Below are positions 44,073 to 52,794 of a stretch of 64,000 nucleotides of DNA, piece by piece. The translations under genes and the position numbers were made by a program. Where the stretch lies: positions 1-64,000 of the forward strand of contig DATGGM010000299.1 in the NCBI GenBank assembly GCA_035308525.1, read 5' to 3'. Within the stretch, counting starts at the first letter, position 1, and the number at the start of each line of letters is the position of its first letter. The stretch is from Bog-159 sp035308525 (GTDB lineage Bacteria; Acidobacteriota; Terriglobia; Bryobacterales; Bryobacteraceae). The notes under the pieces were generated by a model, which worked only from the letters and a program-made list of their open reading frames with translations, was not told the origin of the DNA and ran no database searches.

Positions 44073-44309
44073 ATGGATCACCCCGATCTTGTTGTAGTGC
44101 ACACGTTCGCTAGCGGGCCGGAGGCGGAAATGGCTAAGAGTGCGCTCGAATCGGCGGGTATCGATTCCATGATACAGGCTGATTCGGTAGGAGGCATGCG
44201 GCCACACGTGGCCTGGTCCAGCGGCGGGTTCAAGTTGCTCGTGCGCGCGGATGATGTAGAGGCGGCGCGCGACGCGCTCGAGCCGTGGTCTTCATCTCCG
44301 GAAGGGTAG
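44073..44309 (+). CDS. DUF2007 (signal-transducing-protein-like) small protein
   Basis: A 78-residue soluble protein with the alpha/beta layout of DUF2007 proteins: LVVVHTFASGPEAEMAKSALESAGI, then a surface strand and FKLLVRADDVEAARDAL. The family is small, often downstream of unrelated genes, and its role is unknown. It begins 3 bp after the permease and closes the lysS operon. Confidence 0.75.
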   Translation: MDHPDLVVVHTFASGPEAEMAKSALESAGIDSMIQADSVGGMRPHVAWSSGGFKLLVRADDVEAARDALEPWSSSPEG

Positions 44310-44424
44310 GCTCCTACTGAACCTCTCTGAGGTCAAAATAGGCCAAATTCAGTCAGTCAGGTTTCGAGACTCCGGACCCGCCGGGGCGCAACGCGGACCA
44401 GCTACGTGCGAACAGGTGCACGCT

Positions 44425-44545
44425 TCATGGCCGTCGCGCGAAAAAATGGGAGTAGCGCTGGATGTTCGAGATGAAGTGGGCCGGCTTCCGTGCCTTGGCC
44501 CAGTTGAAGAACGGCACCATGCCAGAGAACGGACCGAACCGTCCC
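44425..44545 (-). pseudogene. Possible C-terminal relic of an unknown protein
   Basis: In frame with a TGA at 44425, the minus strand reads KGRFGPFSGMVPFF, NWAKARKPAHFISNIQRYSH and FFARRP, which looks like real protein sequence with a short cationic tail. Upstream it is cut off near the stop of the hydrolase-like gene. I do not recognise the family. It may be a remnant of the same island. Confidence 0.35.
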
Positions 44546-44577
44546 TTGGCGTGTGGGCTGCGATATCACTGGTTCCC

Positions 44578-46695
44578 TTATGCAGAATACAGTGCTGCTA
44601 CTTCGTAATCCAGGACTCTGGGAATTGTGAACTCGATTGCGTCGGTGCCCCCGGTAAACGGGACGTTCGTCTCGGCCCGCAACAGTTCTACACGCGTCAC
44701 CCGCCTGCCCTGCGGAAGTAACATCTTCACCTTCTGGCCGCCGATGGGGTAGAAGTTCCGTATCCATCCGCGGTGCATGGCTGGGTTCGTGTAATTAAGG
44801 ATGTGCACCGCAAAGCCAGCCTCCGTTTCCCATGCGAACGCCTCGATCACCCCGTCTCCCTGGATTGTGACTGGCGGATTCGCCCCCGCTACCCAACGGA
44901 TCGAGTTCTGAATCAGCCGTGCCAAGTCGGTATGACCGGATCGCCACATGGTGCGCTCGACGTCACCCGGGTAATATATCAGGCGGCTGGGGCCTTTCTG
45001 CCGAACCACGATTGCCGGTTCATTCGTCCGCGCCTGCAGAGGATACGAGAGTTCCGGAGGGTAAGCCACGAAGCCGGGTACCACAGTCAGAATGGCGCCA
45101 TCCACCTGCGCAACGGGTACCCGGTTTTCTGCGCCCGGAATCCAGTTGGTGCCTGAAAAGCCATCGAGGATATCATGCTGGTTTTCGATACGGGCAAGAT
45201 AGGCGTTACCGGTCGTGCCAATGGTCTCCCCGGCCTTCCTAATGCCGAACACCTCGGCCAGGCCGAAATCGGACCGCCGCTCGTTGCGCTCGGTGTACAT
45301 GCTGGTCTCGAATGTGGCAAGTAGAGAGCCGCCGGCATCCACATAAGCGCGCAATTGCCGGCACTGCTCGTTGCTGAGGAGCGCCGTGTTTGGCAGCACC
45401 AGTGCGGAGTATTGGGCCAGGTCCTCCGGGGCTAGCTTGTCTTCGTGCACGAAATCGAACAGGAAGCGGCCTTCAAGCAGGGCAAGATACATCCCATCCA
45501 TGTACTCCCGCATGAGCGCTCCACGTGGGGGTTTGTAGAACAGGTGGGTTCGCTGGCCCATGACCACGCCCAGATTCGCGATCGAGCGCTTGTTGATGAA
45601 GTGTGTATCGTGCCGGGCCATCCAATTGAAATACTCCCGCGCTGGCTCCAGCCAACGGCGATCCTCGCCCATCCCATTCTCGCCACCTATGATGTGGTGA
45701 TACGGCGCCATCCCCGACGCGATGGTCTCGTTAAACCACATCTGCTCCTCTTGCCGGGACTTGTAGACGTTGCGCCAGCGGGGTGTGCCGGTGGACCACG
45801 CCCCCGTCACGTTGGTGGCCATTTTGCCCTTTTGGACGGCGTGGCACACGCGACCTTGCAGCGAGCACCCCCAGATCGGCGTGTCGTCCCCGCCGCGTCC
45901 CTGGTTGTCGCACTGGAACCACTCGCAAACTCCGCCGAGTTTCACCAGGCTGGCCGTGCTGCGAATGCCACCGCCAAGATTGCCGAAATAGAAACTCGAC
46001 GGCTTCTTCTCCTTGGCGATGGAATCGTACAGCTTCCACAGATACATTGTGCGCTGGTTGAATCTCTCCCAATAATCTATGGTTCCCGGCGGTGGTAAGT
46101 TCTTACACTGTTCGCAATAACAGACCGGAAACCCTCCCAGAGGCGGCCACGCGTTGGTGTACATGCCGTCCACGTCATAGAGATTGTTGACCTCCCGCAT
46201 GATCGCCGGCATGTAATCGGTCATGTAGGTGGTGAACATGCAAGTGCGAAACAGCCTGGGGTCCTCGGTGTGATGCACGGCATTGCCTTGGGCGTCCCGT
46301 TGGAACCACTCCGGGTGAGCCTGGACGGCGTCTTCCCAGTTGAGGTCCGGACTCAGGCGCGCGATCACGTGCAGTCCCCGCTTCTTCGCGGCTGCGCAAC
46401 ACTCGCCGAAGAAATCGTGGTCACCGAGGAACTTACCCTTCCGGTGGTACGGCACCTTTGTCTGGTAAAACGCTAGAATGCCAGTGACACTGACCAGTAC
46501 GGTGTCCACCTTCAGGCTGGCCCAGTAGTCCGCCCATTCCTCAACGTTCAGTACCGCGGGATCGTGTTCGGTCATGTTGGTCTGGCCCACGCGGCGGATT
46601 TTCTGCTGCCAGGGCGAAGATGGCCCGGCAGCGAATAATGAACTAGCGATTGCCGCGGCCGGTACGGCGATGAAGTCGCGTCGATTCATGGTCAT
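44578..46695 (-). CDS. Exported glycoside-hydrolase-like protein with GH42-type trimerisation domain
   Basis: About 705 residues. NRRDFIAVPAAAIASSLF is a Tat-like signal. The N-terminal part is a TIM-barrel-like domain of the hypothetical glycosyl hydrolase 6 type: KVDTVLVSVTGILAFYQTKV, KRGLHVIARLSPDLNWEDAV, FTTYMTDYMPAIMREV and YDVDGMYTNAWPPLGG (Asp in a likely active-site strand). From about residue 385 a GH42 trimerisation-like domain follows (LVLPNTALLSNEQCRQLRAYVDAGGSLLATFE). The last 100 residues form a beta-sandwich. The substrate is unknown. The ATG at 46695 (or 46689) starts the signal; the frame is open further upstream without one. Divergent from a beta-helix gene. Confidence 0.78.
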   Translation of the reverse strand: MTMNRRDFIAVPAAAIASSLFAAGPSSPWQQKIRRVGQTNMTEHDPAVLNVEEWADYWASLKVDTVLVSVTGILAFYQTKVPYHRKGKFLGDHDFFGECCAAAKKRGLHVIARLSPDLNWEDAVQAHPEWFQRDAQGNAVHHTEDPRLFRTCMFTTYMTDYMPAIMREVNNLYDVDGMYTNAWPPLGGFPVCYCEQCKNLPPPGTIDYWERFNQRTMYLWKLYDSIAKEKKPSSFYFGNLGGGIRSTASLVKLGGVCEWFQCDNQGRGGDDTPIWGCSLQGRVCHAVQKGKMATNVTGAWSTGTPRWRNVYKSRQEEQMWFNETIASGMAPYHHIIGGENGMGEDRRWLEPAREYFNWMARHDTHFINKRSIANLGVVMGQRTHLFYKPPRGALMREYMDGMYLALLEGRFLFDFVHEDKLAPEDLAQYSALVLPNTALLSNEQCRQLRAYVDAGGSLLATFETSMYTERNERRSDFGLAEVFGIRKAGETIGTTGNAYLARIENQHDILDGFSGTNWIPGAENRVPVAQVDGAILTVVPGFVAYPPELSYPLQARTNEPAIVVRQKGPSRLIYYPGDVERTMWRSGHTDLARLIQNSIRWVAGANPPVTIQGDGVIEAFAWETEAGFAVHILNYTNPAMHRGWIRNFYPIGGQKVKMLLPQGRRVTRVELLRAETNVPFTGGTDAIEFTIPRVLDYEVAALYSA

Positions 46696-46878
46696 GAGTC
46701 TATTGTCCGCCCGCTGGCGTCCGATCATTTGCCGGCTGAACCTAGGATCATGCGGCTGGCAGCTAAGACCAGCCGGAAGAGCACAACGCCCATGTGCGTT
46801 ACGATCGAACGTTCGGGTTCTCCGATCAGCGCTTGCACAATGCGTTTCACGTGAACCCGACAGGAGAACACCATCAGC

Positions 46879-48033
46879 ATGCCTGAAGACCTTGTTAAAC
46901 CTGCTTCCGGAAGACGGCAGATCGCCCGCGCTGCCGCACTTGGCGGAGTCTGGCTGGCCATGAGGCCCGTTATGGGTGCTGCCAAGATGGTCGTCGCGGA
47001 CACCGTTCTGAATGCCCGTCAGTTTGGAGCCAAGGGAGATGGGAAGAACGACGATACCAAATCGATCCAGCGCACGATTGATACGGCGGCTGAACGTGGC
47101 GGCGCCGTATTCCTGCCGCCCGGCATCTATCGGAGCGCTGAGCTGCAAATGCGTCCGCACGTATCACTCACGGGCATTCCGGCTTGGGACTACGAACATG
47201 GATTTGGCTCCGTCATCCGGCTGGCAGATGAACATGCCCGATGCCTCCTCAACATCACCGGCGCGTTTGGCGTCACGATCGACGGTCTCTCACTCGACGG
47301 AGGCAAAGTCGGTACCGGCGTTCACGGTATCTCGTTGAACAAGCCGGACTATGGCAAGCAGGAGGACACATTCCGCATCGAACGGTCCCAGATCGCCAAT
47401 TTCAGTGGGGACGGTGTACGTCTTACGCGTGCCTGGTGTTTCTCGATCCGTCATTCGATGATTGCTTACAACGCTGGAGACGGCGTTTCGCTGCGAGGTT
47501 GGGACGGATTCTTCCTCGACAACTGGTTCTCTGGAAACAACGGCGCCGGGTTTGCTGCACGCGAAGAGAACGCCTCCTGTACGTTCACCGGCAATCGCAT
47601 CGAATGGAACCGCGAAGGCGTTCTGATTGTCGGCGGCGACGGCTACAACATCACCGGCAATTTTTTCGATCGCGCTGGAACTTGCGGGTTGGCTATTCTG
47701 GGCGGCCAGCAGATCAGCGTCACCGGCAACTTCATCAAGCGCAGTGGGAAGAATGCGAAGCCCGATACTTATGATTCCTCCCAAATCCGGCTGGAGGGCA
47801 CGCGTGGCGTTACCTGTTGCGCCAACAACCTGCAAGTTGGGCGGGACGATGGCGGAGGCGGTGTTTGGTCACCCTCGTACGGCATCGTTTACAAAGAACT
47901 GCAGAACTGCGTCATCAGCAACAACGTGCTACACGACGGCGCACTCAAACAACTTATTGTGGACTTGGGAGGCCATGGTGAGGGAGCAGTCGTGAAAGAC
48001 AACCCCGGCTGCCTTTCGCCACACGCGGGCTAA
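46879..48033 (+). CDS. Exported parallel beta-helix protein (pectate-lyase superfamily)
   Basis: A 384-residue protein with a Tat-like start (GRRQIARAAALGGVWLA). LNARQFGAKGDGKNDDTKSIQ (about 43-63) is the opening motif of the pectate lyase 3 family, followed by repeated coils with Asn ladders (ITGAFGVTIDGLSLDGG, IERSQIANFSGDGVRL, FTGNRIEWNREGVLIVGG, ISVTGNFIKRSG). No catalytic residues can be assigned by eye. It probably acts on a polysaccharide in the periplasm or outside. It faces the glycoside-hydrolase-like gene across a 183-bp gap in the same island. Confidence 0.82.
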   Translation: MPEDLVKPASGRRQIARAAALGGVWLAMRPVMGAAKMVVADTVLNARQFGAKGDGKNDDTKSIQRTIDTAAERGGAVFLPPGIYRSAELQMRPHVSLTGIPAWDYEHGFGSVIRLADEHARCLLNITGAFGVTIDGLSLDGGKVGTGVHGISLNKPDYGKQEDTFRIERSQIANFSGDGVRLTRAWCFSIRHSMIAYNAGDGVSLRGWDGFFLDNWFSGNNGAGFAAREENASCTFTGNRIEWNREGVLIVGGDGYNITGNFFDRAGTCGLAILGGQQISVTGNFIKRSGKNAKPDTYDSSQIRLEGTRGVTCCANNLQVGRDDGGGGVWSPSYGIVYKELQNCVISNNVLHDGALKQLIVDLGGHGEGAVVKDNPGCLSPHAG

Positions 48034-48664
48034 GAGTTTCCGCAGGGCCGGTATTAGGACGGTGGCCGTAGCGTGAAGAGCGTGGCGCCTAATCTCCATT
48101 CGCGTAATATCGGCGGAGGTGTGCGAGCATCTCGGTTCGGTCTCGCCGCCGCCGCCCAAACAGCCAGCGTGGTGTCAGCAGAATCGCCTTCCAAACGCGC
48201 AGAATCCAGCGCACCGATATAGTCTGCGCTCTCGAACCGCGGGTGCCGGTTTAAAACTAGAGGAAGGCCAAGGGTTCGTGGAGAAGCGGCGGACATCACG
48301 TCAAAAGTACCAGGGAGGCATCAAAGGCGGCCAACAAGGATTGCTCATCGACGCTTTGCCTTCTCAATCTCTTTCGCGGCGTGCGGCTCGACATTCAGCC
48401 CGCCTGAAGCCTGTCGATAGCGATGGACGAGAAAGGCGAGCACCATCGCAACAATGGCGATGACCAGCAGTATCCGTTTTGCACTCAAAGTGACGCTCAA
48501 CTTTTCTGTCGCCGTAGCCCCTTAAATCTTGTGCTTCGCAGCTTCCAACATCCCTCCACAGTTTAGCCCACTCCAACCTTCATCCTTACTGACGTGTTTT
48601 CGAAGCGCAGGAAACAAGCCGAAGGTAAAAGAGGAACGATGCCAACGATCAGGAAGGCTGGAGT
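48034..48664. other. Gap of about 630 bp, mostly without recognisable genes
   Basis: Apart from one small membrane-protein frame on the minus strand, no coding signal, RNA or repeat was recognised here. The base composition is less GC-rich than in the surrounding genes. The stretch lies between the beta-helix and sialidase-like genes of the decaying island, so lost genes are possible. Confidence 0.4.
48345..48488 (-). CDS. Possible 47-residue membrane peptide
   Basis: From a TTG the frame reads SAKRILLVIAIVAMVLAFLV, then HRYRQASGGLNVEPHAAKEI and a basic end. One membrane segment and a charged tail are plausible for a small membrane protein. There is no good ribosome site, and no family is recognised. 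It could also be chance. Confidence 0.3.
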   Translation of the reverse strand: MSAKRILLVIAIVAMVLAFLVHRYRQASGGLNVEPHAAKEIEKAKRR

Positions 48665-49801
48665 TCACTTCTCTGCTTTCCGATGCGTCTCCAATCCTGG
48701 GTCCCAAATCGTCGCGTCAATCTGGCGTTCGTGATCAGGGGCGTCGTTGAAGTAGTATACGGTGACAACCTTCCCATCCGGCCGCTGCACGCTGCGTGTA
48801 TAGCCGAGGTCCCAACAGCCCCCGTCATTACGCAGAATGATTTCGCCACTCCAAGTTTTGCCCCCGTCGGAGCTGAGTCGCGCACGTATTCCGTACGGAG
48901 CGGAGCGCCGGCCGTAAGTCAAGGCGAGACGGCCATCCTGGAGACGCAGCAGGCTCGGCGGATTCTCCGTATCTGGAGCCGGCCTGCCCACATACGCCCA
49001 CGTCTTGGCATCGTCGTCGGACCGGTACAGATCAATCCAGTTCTGATATCGCACAGCCGTGAGAATGGCTTGAGACGGCAGCCGCACCGAGGACGGCATG
49101 ATGGCGTAATCTGGGCCTTCCGGCTCCGGCGTGACGAAAGAAACAAAGCTCCAAGTCTTGCCTCCATCCCGGGTCCGAAAGCAAATCACGCGCCCTTCAT
49201 GTCCATTTGATTTTGCCGCCGTCAGAAACACGGTCAAATCGGATGGGCCATTCACGAGGTAGTCGGTTCGAGCGGCAATTCCCTTTTGACCGAACACGGG
49301 AACCCGGAACGGGCCTTGCCAACTCTTGCCGCGGTTCAGCGAACAATAGAAACGGGAGGGGCCGATATCAACGTCCGCCATCCGGAACGTCATCACGAAA
49401 TCCGGATTTGTGAACTCGAATCCACCTGGACAGTCCTGCACCGGCTTTCCTCCAGTCTCGGTAGGAACTCCCGCAACCTTCGTCCCGGGCGGAGCCAGTA
49501 GACCGAGCGGCTTCTCGATCTGCCATGTCTCGCCGCCATCCAGGCTGCGCGCCAATAGGTGTTCGGCCGGCTTCTGGTAGTCGATCGAGTGCTCGTGTTC
49601 ACCTGGCTTCCGAAAGTGGAGGTAGCCAGCTTCGAATCCAACCACAATCTCGTTGCCCCACGACCAGATGCCATGGTTCGCCGGCCATCCAGCAAACCTG
49701 CCGGGCTGTTTGTAAACCTCGACCGTGAGCTCAGCAGCGAACATCGTGATTGCGCTCAACAGGAAAGCAACACCCACGATTTTCCAGCCTAACCTGTTCA
49801 C
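48665..49801 (-). CDS. Exported sialidase/BNR-repeat-like protein
   Basis: A 378-residue protein with a hydrophobic N-terminus (IVGVAFLLSAITMFAA) and Asp-box repeats of the six-bladed sialidase fold: RSLDGGETWQIEK, SLNRGKSWQGPF, RTRDGGKTWSFVSF, RSDDDAKTWAYVG, SSDGGKTWSGEI. The final blade contains VTVYYFNDAPDHERQIDATIWDP. True sialidase catalytic residues (Arg triad, Tyr/Glu) cannot be confirmed by eye. The GTG at 49801 has GGAGGG 5 nt upstream, so it is preferred to the GTG at 49819. It belongs to the same carbohydrate island. Confidence 0.8.
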   Translation of the reverse strand: MNRLGWKIVGVAFLLSAITMFAAELTVEVYKQPGRFAGWPANHGIWSWGNEIVVGFEAGYLHFRKPGEHEHSIDYQKPAEHLLARSLDGGETWQIEKPLGLLAPPGTKVAGVPTETGGKPVQDCPGGFEFTNPDFVMTFRMADVDIGPSRFYCSLNRGKSWQGPFRVPVFGQKGIAARTDYLVNGPSDLTVFLTAAKSNGHEGRVICFRTRDGGKTWSFVSFVTPEPEGPDYAIMPSSVRLPSQAILTAVRYQNWIDLYRSDDDAKTWAYVGRPAPDTENPPSLLRLQDGRLALTYGRRSAPYGIRARLSSDGGKTWSGEIILRNDGGCWDLGYTRSVQRPDGKVVTVYYFNDAPDHERQIDATIWDPGLETHRKAEK

Positions 49802-49840
49802 ATTGCCCTCCAGTGTCACAAACTTGCCGAAACAGTCCCA

Positions 49841-50240
49841 GCTTACACCCGTCCCTGGAAGCTCTACCCGAACGTCAACAGTAGTCTGGTCAGTGATCGG
49901 CTTCCCGTCGGGCTTCGTAGGCTGGTACTGGCCGGACTCATCGCCATCCTGATGTCATCGATGAGCGCCTGTTACAACGCCAGCGCCACGCTTGTTGTCC
50001 GCGACTTTTCATGCGCTGGAAGCCGGGGCTTTCGGATCGGGAGCAGGTCGCCATCGGGCGCAGAGTCACTGTTCTGATGGCCGCGCTCGGTGTACTGGCG
50101 GCTCCTTGGGTTGGACTCTCGGTCACCATCCGGCATTTACCTGCAGATGATCTCTGCGTATCGGGGCGTACCTCTCGGCGCGGTGATTTTCGTCGGCTTG
50201 CTGTGTGCGGCGCATCACTGTCTATGGTTGTCAGATCGTC
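49841..50240 (+). pseudogene. Frameshifted relic of a sodium:solute symporter gene
   Basis: Pieces in different frames match the C-terminal half of SSS-family transporters in order: YPNVNSSLVSDRLPVGLRRL, VLAGLIAILMSSMSACYNAS, ATLVVRDF, then after a frameshift MRWKPGLSDREQVAIGRRVT, VLMAALGVLAAPWVGL, and after a second one YLQMISAYRGVPLGAVIFVG. The start and the end are absent. It lies beside the sialidase-like gene, so the lost transporter probably imported the sugar released by the island's enzymes. Confidence 0.7.
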
Positions 50241-50578
50241 GGCCGGGGGGACCTGGGCCTGGGCCCGTGCCAGCCAAAACCATTCGGCCGGCAGAGTAAA
50301 TAATGACGCCAAAGATCTTCTCGTCATAAGTCACGACCGCGACAGCAGCCAGCCTATTAGAATACAAGATTTCTCCGGTCGCACAATTGGCTGTCTCGGG
50401 TAACGTGCCAAGTGCCTCAAGGCGGCCACGTTGTGCCATCGGCGGGCGATCGCGGGCACTGCTGCCGTGCCACTCTTCAGCGAATGCCGCCTCGCGCGCC
50501 TGGATCTCTACCGATGGCTGGTGCGATGGAGTCCGCAATTCCAATTCTAGCGAGGGAAAGGGCGCCCGGTCTTTTTGT
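50241..50578. other. Gap of about 340 bp
   Basis: A minus-strand frame of 109 codons is open across most of this stretch, but its start overlaps no ribosome site and it resembles no known family. No repeat, RNA or promoter was recognised. Confidence 0.4.
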
Positions 50579-50959
50579 TTAGGCGCCTAAGGCTAACACT
50601 TGCGGCTCCCGCTGTACGAGCTGGGGCCCACGAAAGGGCTGAAAGCGGTACCCCATGCCAACGATGGTTTCGATGTACTTGCCGCTGTGCTCGCCGAGCT
50701 TCCTTCGCAGCCGGAGAATGTGCACGTCCAGCGTGCGCGTGCGGATCTGGTTGTTGTAGCCCCACACACGCAGCAGCAGCGTCTCGCGGGTCACCAAGTC
50801 GCCGGCATGCTGAATCAGCAATGCCAGCAGGTCGTATTCTTTGCGGGTAAGTGTTAGGGGCTCGCTGTCCAGCAGCGCTGTTTTATTCCCGAAATCCACG
50901 TCCAGGTGCTGGTCATGATAGCGTTGCTCATGCGCGGTACTAATCTGAAGCGGCTTCAT
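50579..50959 (-). CDS. Stand-alone OmpR-type winged-helix DNA-binding protein
   Basis: A 126-residue protein consisting almost only of the C-terminal effector domain of OmpR/PhoB regulators: LTLTRKEYDLLALLIQHAGD, LVTRETLLLRVWGYN, TRTLDVHILRLRRKLGEHSG and IETIVGMGYRF. No receiver domain precedes it; the first 28 residues are unrelated. AAAGGAGACC precedes the ATG. Such single-domain regulators occur but cannot be controlled by phosphorylation. The gene is alone, left of tatC and right of the pseudogene. Confidence 0.82.
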   Translation of the reverse strand: MKPLQISTAHEQRYHDQHLDVDFGNKTALLDSEPLTLTRKEYDLLALLIQHAGDLVTRETLLLRVWGYNNQIRTRTLDVHILRLRRKLGEHSGKYIETIVGMGYRFQPFRGPQLVQREPQVLALGA

Positions 50960-51108
50960 CGAAAGGTCTCCTTTTTGGCGTATCGCCTACAATAATGTTA
51001 TGGTGAGCGGTAGCTGGGGTGGTTTGGTTTTTGTAAAACTCTTGCAAAAGGTGTGAACGGATGATTTGAAGCCGGGGCGCTGTGGCAGATCCGTCCTCAT
51101 CGTCTGTC

Positions 51109-52107
51109 CTACCGCATCAGAAAAGGCCAGTGCGAGACTGGATGCAGCTTATAGTGTATAGCGGCAAGATAGACTATCGCACCAAAGGCCACGAGCACAA
51201 TCCCCGCGATTGTCAATACCTTGACCCACGGAAACCGGCGGCCTTCGCGCTTCAGTACCAAAAGGTATCCGGCGAAGACGCCGACATAGAACAACAAGCA
51301 CATGGGTAGGGCAAACAACAGCATATTAACCGCGTCGGGGGTAGGGGTGACGATGGCGGCGATGACGAAGATACTCAGGATTGCATAACGGCTGTGCTTC
51401 ACAAGGAACGCCGGCCTGACGATGCGAAGTAACGTCAGGACGAAGATTAGAATGGGCATTTCGAAGGTGAGTGCCACTCCGAGCGTCACGTTAACGAATA
51501 GATCGAAGTATTCGTTGATGGACACCGTCGGATCGACGTAGTTTCCTGCGCCGATGCCTAATAGAAATGTGAGAGCGAAACGGAAGGCCACAAAATATGC
51601 GAATGCGCCGCCCAGGATGAACAGCCCCGCAGTACAAAGCACGAATGGCACTGCATAACGGCGCTCGCGTTTATAGAGTCCGGGTGAGATAAAAGCCCAA
51701 ATTTGATAGACCACCCAAGGTGCGGCGATAAAAAGGGCACACAGAAAAGGCAGCTTGACCCAGATGACGTTGAACTGCTCCATAGGAGTGATGGCTTTAA
51801 GGGTGGGCGGCTTGATGCCCAGGCGCGTCAAGGCTTCGACGGCGGGGGCGGCGATGAGGCGCCAAATCTGGTTCACGAAGGTCAAGCTGATGGCGCCCGC
51901 GACAAGCAAACCCAAAACCATCTTTAGGATGCGCGAACGTAGCTCCTGAAGGTGATCGAGGAACGACATGCGGAGCATGCCCTCTTCGCCGCCGCCCGGG
52001 AGACCTGGGGGCTCAGCCGGAGGTGGCGTCCGGCCCCCTCCGCCGGGGCCAGTGGGGACGACGGTGACGGATCTGTGTGGAATCGCAACTGCCTCTGTTG
52101 AAGTCAT
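51109..52107 (-). CDS. tatC: Sec-independent protein translocase subunit TatC
   Basis: A 332-residue integral membrane protein with six helices that recognises twin-arginine signals. MSFLDHLQELRSRILK (about 48-63) and FISPGLYKRERRYAVPF (about 139-155) are invariant TatC features. The E. coli protein is 258 residues; the extra length is a Pro/Gly-rich cytosolic N-terminus of about 45 residues and a further C-terminal hydrophobic segment. The ATG overlaps the upstream tatB-like gene (ATGA). Tat substrates are encoded nearby (ferritin-like protein, metallophosphoesterase). Confidence 0.93.
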   Translation of the reverse strand: MTSTEAVAIPHRSVTVVPTGPGGGGRTPPPAEPPGLPGGGEEGMLRMSFLDHLQELRSRILKMVLGLLVAGAISLTFVNQIWRLIAAPAVEALTRLGIKPPTLKAITPMEQFNVIWVKLPFLCALFIAAPWVVYQIWAFISPGLYKRERRYAVPFVLCTAGLFILGGAFAYFVAFRFALTFLLGIGAGNYVDPTVSINEYFDLFVNVTLGVALTFEMPILIFVLTLLRIVRPAFLVKHSRYAILSIFVIAAIVTPTPDAVNMLLFALPMCLLFYVGVFAGYLLVLKREGRRFPWVKVLTIAGIVLVAFGAIVYLAAIHYKLHPVSHWPFLMR

Positions 52108-52406
52108 TTTGCACGCGAAAGAACACCAATGTCCGTTTGATGGACAACTACTGTGGAGCTAACGGCATCCGCAGTGGCGTCGTTATCACGCGGATGACCG
52201 CTGTGGATTTCCTCTTGCGGCCGGGTTTCTCGTTCCAGGTTTTGCAATTCCCGACCAAAGCTGGCTTTCATTTCACTCCGGACACGGCGAAAATGGCTAA
52301 TCGCCGTTCCCAACATTCTGCCCAACTCGGGTAGTTTCTTCGGACCAAACAGCACTAAGGCGAGCACGAAGATTACAGCCATCTCCGGTAAACCTACGGG
52401 ACCCAT
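52104..52406 (-). CDS. tatB: TatA/TatB-type translocase subunit
   Basis: A 100-residue protein with one N-terminal membrane helix (VGLPEMAVIFVLALVLFGPKKLPEL), the FGP hinge, and an amphipathic helix then a charged tail. The longer tail and the place directly before tatC with a coupled ATGA overlap favour TatB, but Acidobacteria often have two TatA-like proteins, so the choice between TatA and TatB is not certain. Confidence 0.85.
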   Translation of the reverse strand: MGPVGLPEMAVIFVLALVLFGPKKLPELGRMLGTAISHFRRVRSEMKASFGRELQNLERETRPQEEIHSGHPRDNDATADAVSSTVVVHQTDIGVLSRAK

Positions 52407-52463
52407 CTGGCTCCTTTCCGCCTAACTTCTTGTCACAGCACAACAGGCGGTGACGAAGGACAA

Positions 52464-52655
52464 TCACGAACTTTGCCTATCCTCGCTAGGCGTGCGAGTC
52501 TCTTCAGGGCCGACAGCTTTAAACGAGTCCTTGAAGTTACGGATACCTTCAGCAAGGCCCTTGCCCAGGGCCGGCAACTTCTGCGGACCAAAAAAGATTA
52601 TCGCGATAGCCAGAATCACCAATAGGTGCCTGGGTTGGAGCAGATCTTCAATCAT
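52464..52655 (-). CDS. tatA: Sec-independent protein translocase subunit TatA
   Basis: A 63-residue protein with one membrane helix and the FGPQKLPALGKGLAEGIRNFK hinge and amphipathic helix of TatA. It forms the pore multimer. It is the first gene of tatA-tatB-tatC on the minus strand, 57 bp before tatB. The Tat-dependent ferritin-like gene lies directly upstream. Confidence 0.9.
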   Translation of the reverse strand: MIEDLLQPRHLLVILAIAIIFFGPQKLPALGKGLAEGIRNFKDSFKAVGPEETRTPSEDRQSS

Positions 52656-52794
52656 AACAGTGAGCCTCTCGCCGGCCTTGCCGGACCTTTCGATTTACAA
52701 ATACACAAACGTCCGCCTTTCAGATTCATCGGCAGACACATGTCTCGAGTGCGGCGCGGCCTCCGTCAGGCCGCACCGCATTCCTCTTCGCCAT

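Noticed and set aside
50215..50544. 109-codon minus-strand frame in the gap after the symporter relic
   Set aside because: No ribosome site, no family resemblance, and it overlaps the symporter relic; retained only as an unsupported gap.
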